DNA of 20,017 bases from a virus. The notes under the pieces were generated by a model that did not search any database, was not told the origin of the DNA, and saw nothing but the letters and a program-made list of their open reading frames with translations. Below, one piece after another: positions 14,312 through 20,017 of the stretch (within the stretch, counting starts at the first letter, position 1; each line of letters opens with the position of its first letter). Both the position numbers and the translations under genes were made by a program. The stretch covers positions 1-20,017 of IMG/VR virus record IMGVR_UViG_3300020205_000847; one strand, given 5' to 3'.

Positions 14312-14340
14312 ATTATATCACCAAAACCATTTAATGTCAA
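14312..14340 (-). promoter_or_regulatory. Consensus sigma70 promoter (cassette copy 2)
   Basis: TTGACA at 14335-14340, a 17-bp spacer ending in TGA, and TATAAT at 14312-14317. Spacer and downstream leader are identical or nearly identical to the copies at 14057 and 14606. Confidence 0.92.
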
Positions 14341-14344
14341 CCGT

Positions 14345-14572
14345 TTAGCAATTGAGTTCAAACAAAACTGCATCACCATGACGGTTAACAACAGGGACTT
14401 TTTTGCCGTTGACCATGACGTAACCATTGTTACCATCCAAATAAATGCCATGCGGGCAAGGCTCAATAGTCACATCCCGAACGATTTCGCAAAAACCCCA
14501 ACGCTTTGTGGGTAACTTACCTCGGAACAATCTCATGTTTTCAAGGGAAGTAATCAGGATTTTTACTTTCAT
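14345..14572 (-). CDS. Small protein of unknown function
   Basis: The 75-residue protein opens MKVKILITSLENMRLFRGKL and has GIYLDGNNGYVMVNGKKVPV in its second half, suggesting a compact beta fold. I do not recognise it. It has a clear ribosome-binding site CGGAG before the ATG, a consensus promoter at 14606-14634, and it stops 5 bases before the next -35. This packing supports a real gene in the early-promoter cluster. Confidence 0.65.
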   Translation of the reverse strand: MKVKILITSLENMRLFRGKLPTKRWGFCEIVRDVTIEPCPHGIYLDGNNGYVMVNGKKVPVVNRHGDAVLFELNC

Positions 14573-14605
14573 ACATAACTCCGTTTGTTGTCTGTCTAAG
14601 AGTCT

Positions 14606-14634
14606 ATTATATCACCAAAACCATTTAATGTCAA
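14606..14634 (-). promoter_or_regulatory. Consensus sigma70 promoter (cassette copy 3)
   Basis: TTGACA at 14629-14634, a 17-bp spacer ending in TGA, and TATAAT at 14606-14611. The spacer is the same as in the copies at 14057 and 14312; the leader differs slightly. Confidence 0.92.
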
Positions 14635-14645
14635 CCTCAGAGTTT

Positions 14646-14900
14646 TTATTTCATTAAAATTCCCATTAAAATCAACTTTTCCAAATGGTCTATTGCTTTA
14701 TTGATTTTTAATAGTAATTCTTGAGTATATAATTTGGAATTCAATCTACGCCCAGTAACTTCCATTTTGCTCAACTCAGTTACCATAGTTGAAATATTAT
14801 TAGACATTTTTTGAAGGTCTGGATTGTATCCAATACTAGATAAATCAAATTGAATTTTAGTTGATATGTCTTGCCAATCTAAGGAGTTTTTTAATTCCAT
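14646..14900 (-). CDS. Small helical protein of unknown function, possibly translated from a leaderless mRNA
   Basis: This 84-residue protein is mostly helical and charged (QKMSNNISTMVTELSKMEV, KINKAIDHLEKLIL), perhaps a coiled coil. I do not recognise it. I place the start at the ATG at 14898-14900; an upstream in-frame TTG would begin inside the porin terminator and ahead of the promoter -10. The promoter at 14907-14935 has its -10 only 6 bases before this ATG, so the predicted transcript begins at or next to the A of the ATG and would lack a leader. Confidence 0.6.
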   Translation of the reverse strand: MELKNSLDWQDISTKIQFDLSSIGYNPDLQKMSNNISTMVTELSKMEVTGRRLNSKLYTQELLLKINKAIDHLEKLILMGILMK

Positions 14901-14906
14901 AAAATA

Positions 14907-14935
14907 ATTATAACATTGTTTGGTATTTATGTCAA
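14907..14935 (-). promoter_or_regulatory. Consensus sigma70 promoter, first of the array
   Basis: TTGACA at 14930-14935, a 17-bp spacer ending in TGT, and TATAAT at 14907-14912 on the minus strand. The spacer and downstream sequence differ from the cassette copies. It lies 4 bases downstream of the porin terminator hairpin. Confidence 0.9.
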
Positions 14936-14939
14936 ATGG

Positions 14940-14961
14940 AAAGAGCGCCAAAGCGCCCTTT
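14940..14961 (-). terminator. Terminator hairpin after the porin gene
   Basis: On the minus strand AAAGGGCGC and GCGCTCTTT pair as a 9-bp stem with one G-U pair and a 4-base loop, ending in a short T-run. It lies 19 bases after the porin stop. It would separate the adhesin-porin transcripts from the promoter array that begins immediately afterwards. Confidence 0.75.
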
Positions 14962-14980
14962 TGGTTCTTATATAATAAGA

Positions 14981-15856
14981 TTAAAATTGATGTGTTACAC
15001 CAATACCTGTTTGTTTTGTATCAGATCCGGTAACGTTACGATATGCAACGCTCAAGGCAGTACGCTTGCTTAAAGCATAATCAGCCCCTACATTATAGGC
15101 CTTTACATCACCAAGAGATTTTGTACCATAACTAATTTTAGCAGTTAGTGGACTAGTACTGATAGGCATAGATGCTCCTATTAATGTGCCGGTACTTTCA
15201 ACAGCATTATCTTTATCTAGACTATAACTAACATAAGTTTTTAACTTAAGTACTGAAGTTTGTCCAGCAATCATTGTACTTTTTACAGTACCTGATTCAA
15301 ATACTGCAATAGTAGCCAGTACTGGACCTAATACACCTACTGCACTATATGATGTTGATTCTGTTCCAATAGTAACTGTGCGATCAAACGACCCACTAAA
15401 ATTACCAGCGCCAGCGGTTACAAATATTGCATCACCGCTACGAATAGTTCTTAAATTATGAACATCTCCTGCGATAGAACCATAAGCAGTTCCAAATACA
15501 TCATTACTAGTTATGGCTAAAAAATGACTATTGAATTTACGGCCAATATCAATTGACCCTACATTAGATGAAAGTCCCACTGTTGTTTGACGATCACCAA
15601 ATTTAGTTTCAGTGCCGGAAACTGGGTTAGTAGCCGCAACACTAGTTTCTATCATAGCACGGGCAGTTAATCCCCCGCCAAGAGTTTCAGATGCTGAGAT
15701 ACCAATCCTACTAGAATCACTTTTCATACTACTGGAGTTTGATCCAGCAACAGTTGTGTTATCTAAAAATGGGCGTAAATTACCTGATACGGTAATTTGG
15801 GCGGTTGCTACAATAGAAGCAGCGGCTAACATGGTAGCAATAACGATTTTTTTCAT
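14981..15856 (-). CDS. Phage-encoded Gram-negative outer-membrane porin
   Basis: The 291-residue protein starts with a signal peptide (MKKIVIATMLAAASIVATA, AxA-type cleavage near residue 19) followed by ITVSGNLRPFL, and ends in GIGVTHQF, the C-terminal Phe signature used by the BAM complex. Alternating hydrophobic strands such as GLTARAMIETSV and TALSVAYRNV fit a beta-barrel of the general-porin type of betaproteobacteria. It is shorter than typical 330-400 residue bacterial porins, so loops or strands may be reduced. A ribosome-binding site AAAGGA precedes the ATG. It lies directly after the tail-adhesin block and has a 130-base leader with a strong inverted repeat. Altered uptake, or replacement of the host receptor to block superinfection, are possible roles. 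Confidence 0.88.
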   Translation of the reverse strand: MKKIVIATMLAAASIVATAQITVSGNLRPFLDNTTVAGSNSSSMKSDSSRIGISASETLGGGLTARAMIETSVAATNPVSGTETKFGDRQTTVGLSSNVGSIDIGRKFNSHFLAITSNDVFGTAYGSIAGDVHNLRTIRSGDAIFVTAGAGNFSGSFDRTVTIGTESTSYSAVGVLGPVLATIAVFESGTVKSTMIAGQTSVLKLKTYVSYSLDKDNAVESTGTLIGASMPISTSPLTAKISYGTKSLGDVKAYNVGADYALSKRTALSVAYRNVTGSDTKQTGIGVTHQF

Positions 15857-15915
15857 ATTTTTTCCTTTAAATAAAAGTCATTAGACTTGTGTTATACTTA
15901 TCTAAGGGGTAATCT

Positions 15916-15951
15916 TACTAATAAATTACTTGTTTGAGTAATGTATTAGTA
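15916..15951. repeat. 36-base inverted repeat in the porin leader
   Basis: Arms of 15 bases pair with a single mismatch around a 6-base loop (inner arms ATTACT and AGTAAT, outer arms CTAATA and TATTAG). No T-run follows on either strand, so a simple terminator is unlikely. Operator or mRNA hairpin functions are both possible. Confidence 0.7.
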
Positions 15952-15987
15952 GTTATAGCACAATTTACACTGTGTTTTTATTTAAAG

Positions 15988-16755
15988 TTAAAAAGTTATC
16001 GAACCTGAACTAGTCCACTTATAAACTCTATATCCACCTGCTACTGTTATTGTTGTTGAACCAGTTGTTGCACTGGCTGCCGAATAGGTGTCAGCGTAGC
16101 GAATAATGACAACGCCGGAATTGCCTGTACCACCACCACCGTAGTTCATAAACCCCGTGCCGCCTTTGCCGGTGTTGGGTGCCTCGCTAGGATTATCATT
16201 GTAAGCTGATCCGCCACGAGCGTACTCGGTTGCTGTTCCCGAAATACTAAGTGTTAAACCTAAACCTCCTGTACCGTTAGGCTGGCCAGCGCCACCGGCG
16301 CCGCCGCCACCACCGACTTGCGTCCCGCCATCGTACCCTTGTCTAGGACCACTTATATAAATAGAATCCGGATAAATACCTCGACCAGTACCGCCGTTAT
16401 ATCTTCCTGCACCGCCCCCGGATCCGCCGTTAGTGGCCATACCACTTCCGCCACCTTTAGCAACAATAGTAAATGCAGAAGAATCTCCACCATTATTGTA
16501 AGAATAAATGCCGGATGAGGTACCGCCACCCCCGACTGTAATTGTGTAAGGGGTGCTTGTGGTCACACTAGTTGTTCCAGTTAATAGCCCGCCGGCGCCG
16601 CCTCCTCCACCATATTGGTTGGTATCTTGTACAGGACCACCTGACCCGCCACCCGCCACTATTAAATATTCCACTGTAGGTGGTAATGCTACTGGGAACG
16701 GTATATCAAACCCGCCCGAAAATGTCATACTACCTGTTATTGTAAATCCTGACAT
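15988..16755 (-). CDS. Glycine-rich tail adhesin-like protein (single module)
   Basis: The 255-residue protein has an N-terminal anchor-like segment MSGFTITGSMTFSGGFD, then PTVEYLIVAGGGSGG, a glycine-rich core with runs such as GGGGGAGG, and a C-terminal block GNSGVVIIRYADTYSAA followed by GGYRVYKWTSSGSITF. This layout matches the glycine-rich domain of many environmental phage fibre proteins, and the glycine-rich motifs are reminiscent of the polyglycine-II adhesin gp38 of phage S16. The ribosome-binding site AAGGATATAGTATG is shared with the next gene upstream. A role at the tail tip in receptor binding is inferred. Confidence 0.75.
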   Translation of the reverse strand: MSGFTITGSMTFSGGFDIPFPVALPPTVEYLIVAGGGSGGPVQDTNQYGGGGGAGGLLTGTTSVTTSTPYTITVGGGGTSSGIYSYNNGGDSSAFTIVAKGGGSGMATNGGSGGGAGRYNGGTGRGIYPDSIYISGPRQGYDGGTQVGGGGGAGGAGQPNGTGGLGLTLSISGTATEYARGGSAYNDNPSEAPNTGKGGTGFMNYGGGGTGNSGVVIIRYADTYSAASATTGSTTITVAGGYRVYKWTSSGSITF

Positions 16756-16798
16756 ACTATATCCTTATTTTGCAAAGTAATTCATTTTATCTTTTTAA

Positions 16799-17650
16799 TT
16801 AAAAAGTTATCGAACCTGAACTAGTCCATTGATATACTCTATATCCACCTGCTACTGTGATAGTAGGTGAGCCGGTTGTTGCACTGGCTGCCGAATAGGT
16901 GTCAGCGTAGCGAATGATTACGATACCTGAACCGCCTGCTCTACCGTCAACACTGCCCTGTCCAGCGCCTCCGCCGCCGCCGCCGCCAGTGTTTGTTCCC
17001 CCATTAGTTCCTGGAGTGCCGCCACCACCACCCGCGCCATTGCCACCACCACCAGAACCTCCTGCTGCTCCAGTGAGTGTTCTTGCACCGCCGCCGCCCC
17101 CTCCAGCGTAGGTAACAGAAGAACCTGAAATAGAAGACGCAGTTCCATTTCCCCCCGCTCCGCCGGCACCGTTCGATATTGAATTGGCCCCACTGGCTCC
17201 CGCTCCGCCACCACCACCACCGGAGTCGGTGTTGCCTCGGCCGCCTGAATTACCTTGTCCAACCGTTCCGCTTGTATTAACTGCAATACCATTACCAGAC
17301 CCCCCAGCAGAACCACCGGCTGATCCTGCCACGGTCTTATCTCCACCCTTTCCTCCGCCTATTGAGGTAATAGATGAAAATACTGAGTTTGATCCGTTTG
17401 TTGCGATATAGGAAGGGGCTACTCCCGCAGCACCGCCAGCGCCAACTGTAACCGTAATAGCAGAGCCAAAAGTAACAGACAAACCTGTTGCTGTTCTAAA
17501 TCCTCCGGCTCCACCACCGCCGCCATCGTCATATCCACCGGCACCACCACCAGCAACTACCAAGTATTCAACAGGTAGATCAGATGCCGGGAATGGTATA
17601 TCAAACCCACCGTCAAAAGTCATACTACCTGTTATTGTAAAGCCTGACAT
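16799..17650 (-). CDS. Glycine-rich tail adhesin-like protein (single module)
   Basis: This 283-residue paralogue has the same plan: N-terminus MSGFTITGSMTFDGGFD, PVEYLVVAGGGAGG, a longer glycine-rich core with SSISGSSVTYAGGGGGG and NTGGGGGGGAGQG, and the C-terminal block GGSGIVIIRYADTYSAA. N- and C-terminal parts are nearly identical to the gene at 15988, while the core differs in length and residues. This pattern fits swapping of the receptor-contacting core between conserved ends. It is preceded 12 bases upstream by the MSHFAKV gene and uses the leader AAGGATATAGTATG. Confidence 0.75.
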   Translation of the reverse strand: MSGFTITGSMTFDGGFDIPFPASDLPVEYLVVAGGGAGGYDDGGGGGAGGFRTATGLSVTFGSAITVTVGAGGAAGVAPSYIATNGSNSVFSSITSIGGGKGGDKTVAGSAGGSAGGSGNGIAVNTSGTVGQGNSGGRGNTDSGGGGGGAGASGANSISNGAGGAGGNGTASSISGSSVTYAGGGGGGARTLTGAAGGSGGGGNGAGGGGGTPGTNGGTNTGGGGGGGAGQGSVDGRAGGSGIVIIRYADTYSAASATTGSPTITVAGGYRVYQWTSSGSITF

Positions 17651-17662
17651 ACTATATCCTTA

Positions 17663-18028
17663 TTATGTTAACACTGTGGCTTTTTTCCAAGATGTAGTAG
17701 TTTCATCCCATGTATACATCTGTTCAGCAGATGCATCAGTGGGCATTGGGGTTGGTGGATTCCACAAACAAGTTGTTTCGTCTAGTAACCAACTTGGATA
17801 TGGACTAGGTGGAATAAACGCATCTCTTGTTGCGTCATATGTGTACCCAATTCCAGCATAATTTTTACGCAACGGAGTGTTACCTTGTGAATGCACTCCT
17901 CCACTGGTGTTATAACTTGTTTGAACCCATAATGCTGGATCTCCAAATAAACCTGTATTTACTACATCTTGTTCTATTACTATTACCTGAGTAACTATTC
18001 CGTTTTCTACTTTTGCAAAATGACTCAT
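17663..18028 (-). CDS. Small conserved phage protein MSHFAKV family
   Basis: This 121-residue protein begins MSHFAKVENGIVTQVIVIEQ, then WVQTSYNTSGG and LRKNYAGIGYTYDATRDAF, and ends with PPSPYPSWLLDE and WDETTTSW. I recall the same pattern from small proteins in cyanophages and freshwater phages, usually encoded beside tail-fibre genes, with no established function. Its ribosome-binding site AGGGAGA is the strongest in this block. Placed between two glycine-rich adhesin genes, it may be a fibre-associated or assembly protein. Confidence 0.8.
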   Translation of the reverse strand: MSHFAKVENGIVTQVIVIEQDVVNTGLFGDPALWVQTSYNTSGGVHSQGNTPLRKNYAGIGYTYDATRDAFIPPSPYPSWLLDETTCLWNPPTPMPTDASAEQMYTWDETTTSWKKATVLT

Positions 18029-18041
18029 TTTATCTCCCTAA

Positions 18042-19745
18042 TTAAAATGTTATTGAACCTGAACTGGTCCACTTATATACTCTATATCCACCTGCTACTG
18101 TTATTGTTGGTGAGCCAGTTGTTGCTGTTGCAGCAGCAGATGTATCTGCATAACGAATGATTATGATACCAGAACCGCCTACTGCGCCTGCTAGCGCACC
18201 GCCGCTATAACCGCCACCGCCACCGCCACCGCCAGTGTTAGATGTTCCTGCAGTTGCAAGAGTACCACCAGCAGTTCCTCCTGTACCTCCACCTCCAACT
18301 CCACCGGCACTCAGTCCAGTATAACCGCCGCCACCGCCGCCACCTGCATAGTATGTTGCGGTTCCTGAGATAGAACTTTGTAATCCTGCACCTCCACGAC
18401 CTAAATTACCTGATGCATCGTTATTATATCCTACCGCACCGGCTCCGCCACCCCCGCCTGCGTAATAATTATTGTTACCAGCAAATAAACCACCATTATT
18501 ACCTTGACCCGCAGTACCGACGCCACCACTTGTAACAGTAGTATTGTTTGTTCCGGCACCGCCACCTGAACCACCGTTACCACCAACACTGCCCAAACTG
18601 ACTCCGTCTCCACCACCACCACCACCTATAGCAGTTACAGTAGATATACCTGCACCAGAAATTATAGAATTGTCACCGTTATTTCCTCTTGCCACAGCAG
18701 AACTTGTTCCTCCGGCGCCAACAGTAATAGTAATTGCAGAGCTAGCGGTGACTGGTAAACCTGCAGCAGTTAAATAACCACCTGCTCCACCACCTCCACC
18801 ATATGGTCCACCACCACCGCCACCAGCAACTACTAAGTATTCTACTGTGGATGTAACTGGCAACGACCAGGTTATTGAACCTGAACTGATCCAATTGTAT
18901 ACTCTATATCCACCTGCCACTGTTATAGTAGGTGAACCGGTTGTTGCACTGGCTGCTGAGTATGTGTCTGCGTAACGAATGATTACAACACCACTGCCAC
19001 CTGCACCACCAGATCCACCACTGTTATAACCTTGGCCGCCACCACCGCCACCAGTATTTGCTGTACCATTTACAGCTGCCAATGGACTACCGTTACCACC
19101 ATTCCCACCACCACCATTCCCACCAGTTCCTATGCCAGCTGCGGCATATCCAATACCACCGCCGCCTCCACCTGCGTAGTATGTTGCACTACCTGATATA
19201 GATGACGATAATCCAACTCCACCATTACCTGACTGAGTGCTACCAACAGCGGCTCCACCCACTGCGCCTGCACCACCACCACCACCACTAGGGTACGGAT
19301 TAGAATAAGTGCCGCCAGCACCGCCTGCATTACCTTGCCCGGCCGGTGTTGCTGCTCCGCCTGCAGGAGCACCCAAACTATATTGACCAATACCACCGCC
19401 ACCGCCCGAACCTCCAGCTTTGCCGGCATTGTTATAACCACTACCCCCGCCGCCTGCGGCGCTGGTAATTGTGCTGAATACCGACGCAGATCCATTATTA
19501 CCGTCATCAGCAACGTTTGTTACAGCCGCGCCTCCTGCCCCAACTGTTACTGTAATTGCAGAACCAGCAGCAACTGCAAATCCAGTGTCTGTTCTATATC
19601 CACCTGCGCCGCCACCACCTGCATATCCTGCACCGGATCCCCCGCCGGCAACTACTAAGTATTCAACTGCGGGTGGCACTGCTGTTGCCACTGTTACAAA
19701 AGTAATGTTGGCAAATGTAATTCCACCGGTTAATGTCACGCTCAT
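18042..19745 (-). CDS. Two-module glycine-rich tail adhesin-like protein
   Basis: The 567-residue protein consists of two tandem copies of the glycine-rich module. The first starts after a short N-terminal segment (MSVTLTGGITFANITF) and ends in GGYRVYNWISSGSITW; the second restarts at SLPVTSTVEYLVVAGGG and ends in GGYRVYKWTSSGSITF. Each copy contains AVEYLVVAGGG or similar, SAITVTVGAGG, TYYAGGGGGG and IIIRYADT or VVIIRYADT blocks. The N-terminus differs from the MSGFTIT anchor of its two paralogues. A TATAAATA box at 19794-19801 lies upstream. The likely role is a receptor-binding fibre tip, by analogy only. Confidence 0.78.
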   Translation of the reverse strand: MSVTLTGGITFANITFVTVATAVPPAVEYLVVAGGGSGAGYAGGGGAGGYRTDTGFAVAAGSAITVTVGAGGAAVTNVADDGNNGSASVFSTITSAAGGGGSGYNNAGKAGGSGGGGGIGQYSLGAPAGGAATPAGQGNAGGAGGTYSNPYPSGGGGGAGAVGGAAVGSTQSGNGGVGLSSSISGSATYYAGGGGGGIGYAAAGIGTGGNGGGGNGGNGSPLAAVNGTANTGGGGGGQGYNSGGSGGAGGSGVVIIRYADTYSAASATTGSPTITVAGGYRVYNWISSGSITWSLPVTSTVEYLVVAGGGGGGPYGGGGGAGGYLTAAGLPVTASSAITITVGAGGTSSAVARGNNGDNSIISGAGISTVTAIGGGGGGDGVSLGSVGGNGGSGGGAGTNNTTVTSGGVGTAGQGNNGGLFAGNNNYYAGGGGGAGAVGYNNDASGNLGRGGAGLQSSISGTATYYAGGGGGGGYTGLSAGGVGGGGTGGTAGGTLATAGTSNTGGGGGGGGYSGGALAGAVGGSGIIIIRYADTSAAATATTGSPTITVAGGYRVYKWTSSGSITF

Positions 19746-19793
19746 ACAACTATTTATCTGTAATAAGTTAATATATTATTAAAAATTTGGCAG

Positions 19794-19801
19794 TATTTAT
19801 A
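19794..19801 (-). promoter_or_regulatory. Candidate late promoter TATAAATA for the adhesin operon
   Basis: The minus strand reads TATAAATA in the T-rich tail of the tmRNA terminator, about 50 bases before the ATG of the 567-residue adhesin gene. A second, weaker GATAAATA occurs at 19751-19758, too close to the ATG to be the sole promoter. Confidence 0.45.
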
Positions 19802-19803
19802 AA

Positions 19804-19825
19804 AATAGGGACCGAAGTCCCTATT
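19804..19825 (-). terminator. Intrinsic terminator of the tmRNA gene
   Basis: On the minus strand a perfect 9-bp stem (AATAGGGAC with GTCCCTATT) closes on a TTCG tetraloop framed by C and G, the very stable cUUCGg form, and is followed by TTTATAAATA. It marks the 3' end of the tmRNA transcription unit. Confidence 0.9.
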
Positions 19826-20017
19826 GCTATTTTTGGTTACAAGGTATAACTACCTCGCCTTCTGGGTGCTTACGCAGCCATTAGGAATTTTTCATCATTT
19901 GCAGATAAAGGTTTTGCTTCTACGACCGAGTAGAGCGTCTTTCTATACTATGGGTATAGCGACTACACTTTGCCCCCAATCCTAACGGCTTCTACATTGC
20001 CGGACTGTCCATTTCAT
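19826..20017 (-). ncRNA. ssrA: tmRNA (partial), coding piece with tag ANDEKFLMAA
   Basis: On the minus strand an in-frame string GCA-AAT-GAT-GAA-AAA then TTC-CTA-ATG-GCT-GCG and TAA encodes ANDEKFLMAA and a stop (19870-19902). It matches the ANDE...AA form of bacterial tmRNA tags. A second possible resume codon GCA at 19915-19917 would lengthen the tag by five residues, to AKPLS plus the above; both have UA at positions -5 and -4. The stop is followed by only about 44 bases, including a 7-bp hairpin, before a strong terminator, with no T-arm or acceptor end. That fits the coding half of a permuted two-piece tmRNA. The TTCGAC region expected at the 5' side and the acceptor piece must lie beyond 20017. 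Confidence 0.72.

Larger units (their letters stand above)
15988..18975 (-). repeat. Four dispersed copies of the glycine-rich module C-terminal DNA repeat
   Basis: A ~110-bp segment recurs at about 15990-16100, 16805-16915, 18045-18155 and 18870-18980. On the plus strand each copy holds GAACCTGAACT, CTCTATATCCACCTGC and GCGAATGATTA or a close variant. The segments encode the conserved IIRYADTYSAASATTGSPTI and GGYRVYKWTSSGSITF ends, and could support recombination between modules. Confidence 0.85.

Noticed and set aside
13302-14634. Regularly spaced repeats that could suggest a CRISPR array
   Set aside because: The repeats are promoters separated by 230-750 bases of coding sequence, not short unique spacers.
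14981-15856. Porin gene as host contamination or a chimeric assembly
   Set aside because: It is flanked on both sides by phage-type genes, on the same strand and with a matching terminator and promoter layout, and has no adjoining bacterial gene.
15857-15987. tRNA gene or small ORF in the porin leader
   Set aside because: No cloverleaf with a T-loop was found; the inverted repeat explains the structure seen.
16914-17411. Long proline-rich open frames on the plus strand opposite glycine-rich genes (also near 18544 and 19335)
   Set aside because: They are the antisense of GGN glycine codons, which read as proline or alanine on the other strand. None has a ribosome-binding site or fits the operon layout.
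19746-20017. Protein-coding gene at the right edge
   Set aside because: Stops interrupt all frames beyond the short tag; the region instead has paired RNA segments, a tag-like codon string and a terminator.

Overview
The window looks like part of a T4-like (gp17-terminase type) tailed phage, probably infecting a Gram-negative, plausibly betaproteobacterial, host. The phage assignment rests on a large terminase subunit, tail and adhesin proteins, a two-component spanin pair, adjacent DHFR and thymidylate synthase genes, T4-late-like TATAAATA boxes, and dense translational coupling through ATGA overlaps. The host inference rests on an encoded outer-membrane porin with a betaproteobacterial look and a tmRNA whose tag is followed almost at once by a terminator, as in permuted two-piece tmRNA genes. 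It is weaker than the phage assignment. Most of the DNA is A+T rich; the glycine-rich adhesin genes and one small gene (13327-13782) stand out as G+C richer.

All but one protein gene lie on the minus strand, so transcription runs from high to low coordinates. From the right end: (1) a partial tmRNA (19826-20017) with a tag ending ANDEKFLMAA, closed by a UUCG-loop terminator; (2) a tail-adhesin block (15988-19745) of three paralogous glycine-rich proteins plus one small conserved phage protein; (3) a complete porin gene with signal peptide (14981-15856), closed by a terminator hairpin; (4) a run of small, mostly unrecognised genes (12854-14900), then a MoxR-type AAA ATPase and a metallopeptidase/VWA protein (10286-12771). 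Region 4 is driven by seven promoters that all carry TTGACA, a 17-bp spacer, an extended -10 TGn and TATAAT. Four of the seven are near-identical promoter-leader cassettes; (5) three small coupled genes (9276-10289); (6) a coupled operon (4805-9214) of two conserved phage genes, DHFR, ThyA, a small conserved protein, an NAD-dependent sugar epimerase and the spanin pair; (7) an exported DNA/RNA non-specific nuclease on the plus strand (3984-4784); (8) a six-repeat propeller-like protein, a KINxNF-type virion protein, two small proteins that look like capsid-targeted internal proteins, a methyltransferase and the start of the terminase (1-3910).

A plausible reading is that regions 1-3 and 6-8 are late or middle functions (virion structure, lysis, nucleotide supply) and region 4 is an early takeover region with host-sigma70 promoters. 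The most unusual elements are the promoter array, the phage porin placed directly downstream of the receptor-binding genes, the tmRNA, the MoxR/VWA pair, the modular adhesin family and the two proteins sharing an N-terminal MRAxEF(V/I)IE and a C-terminal NPFKGY tail.
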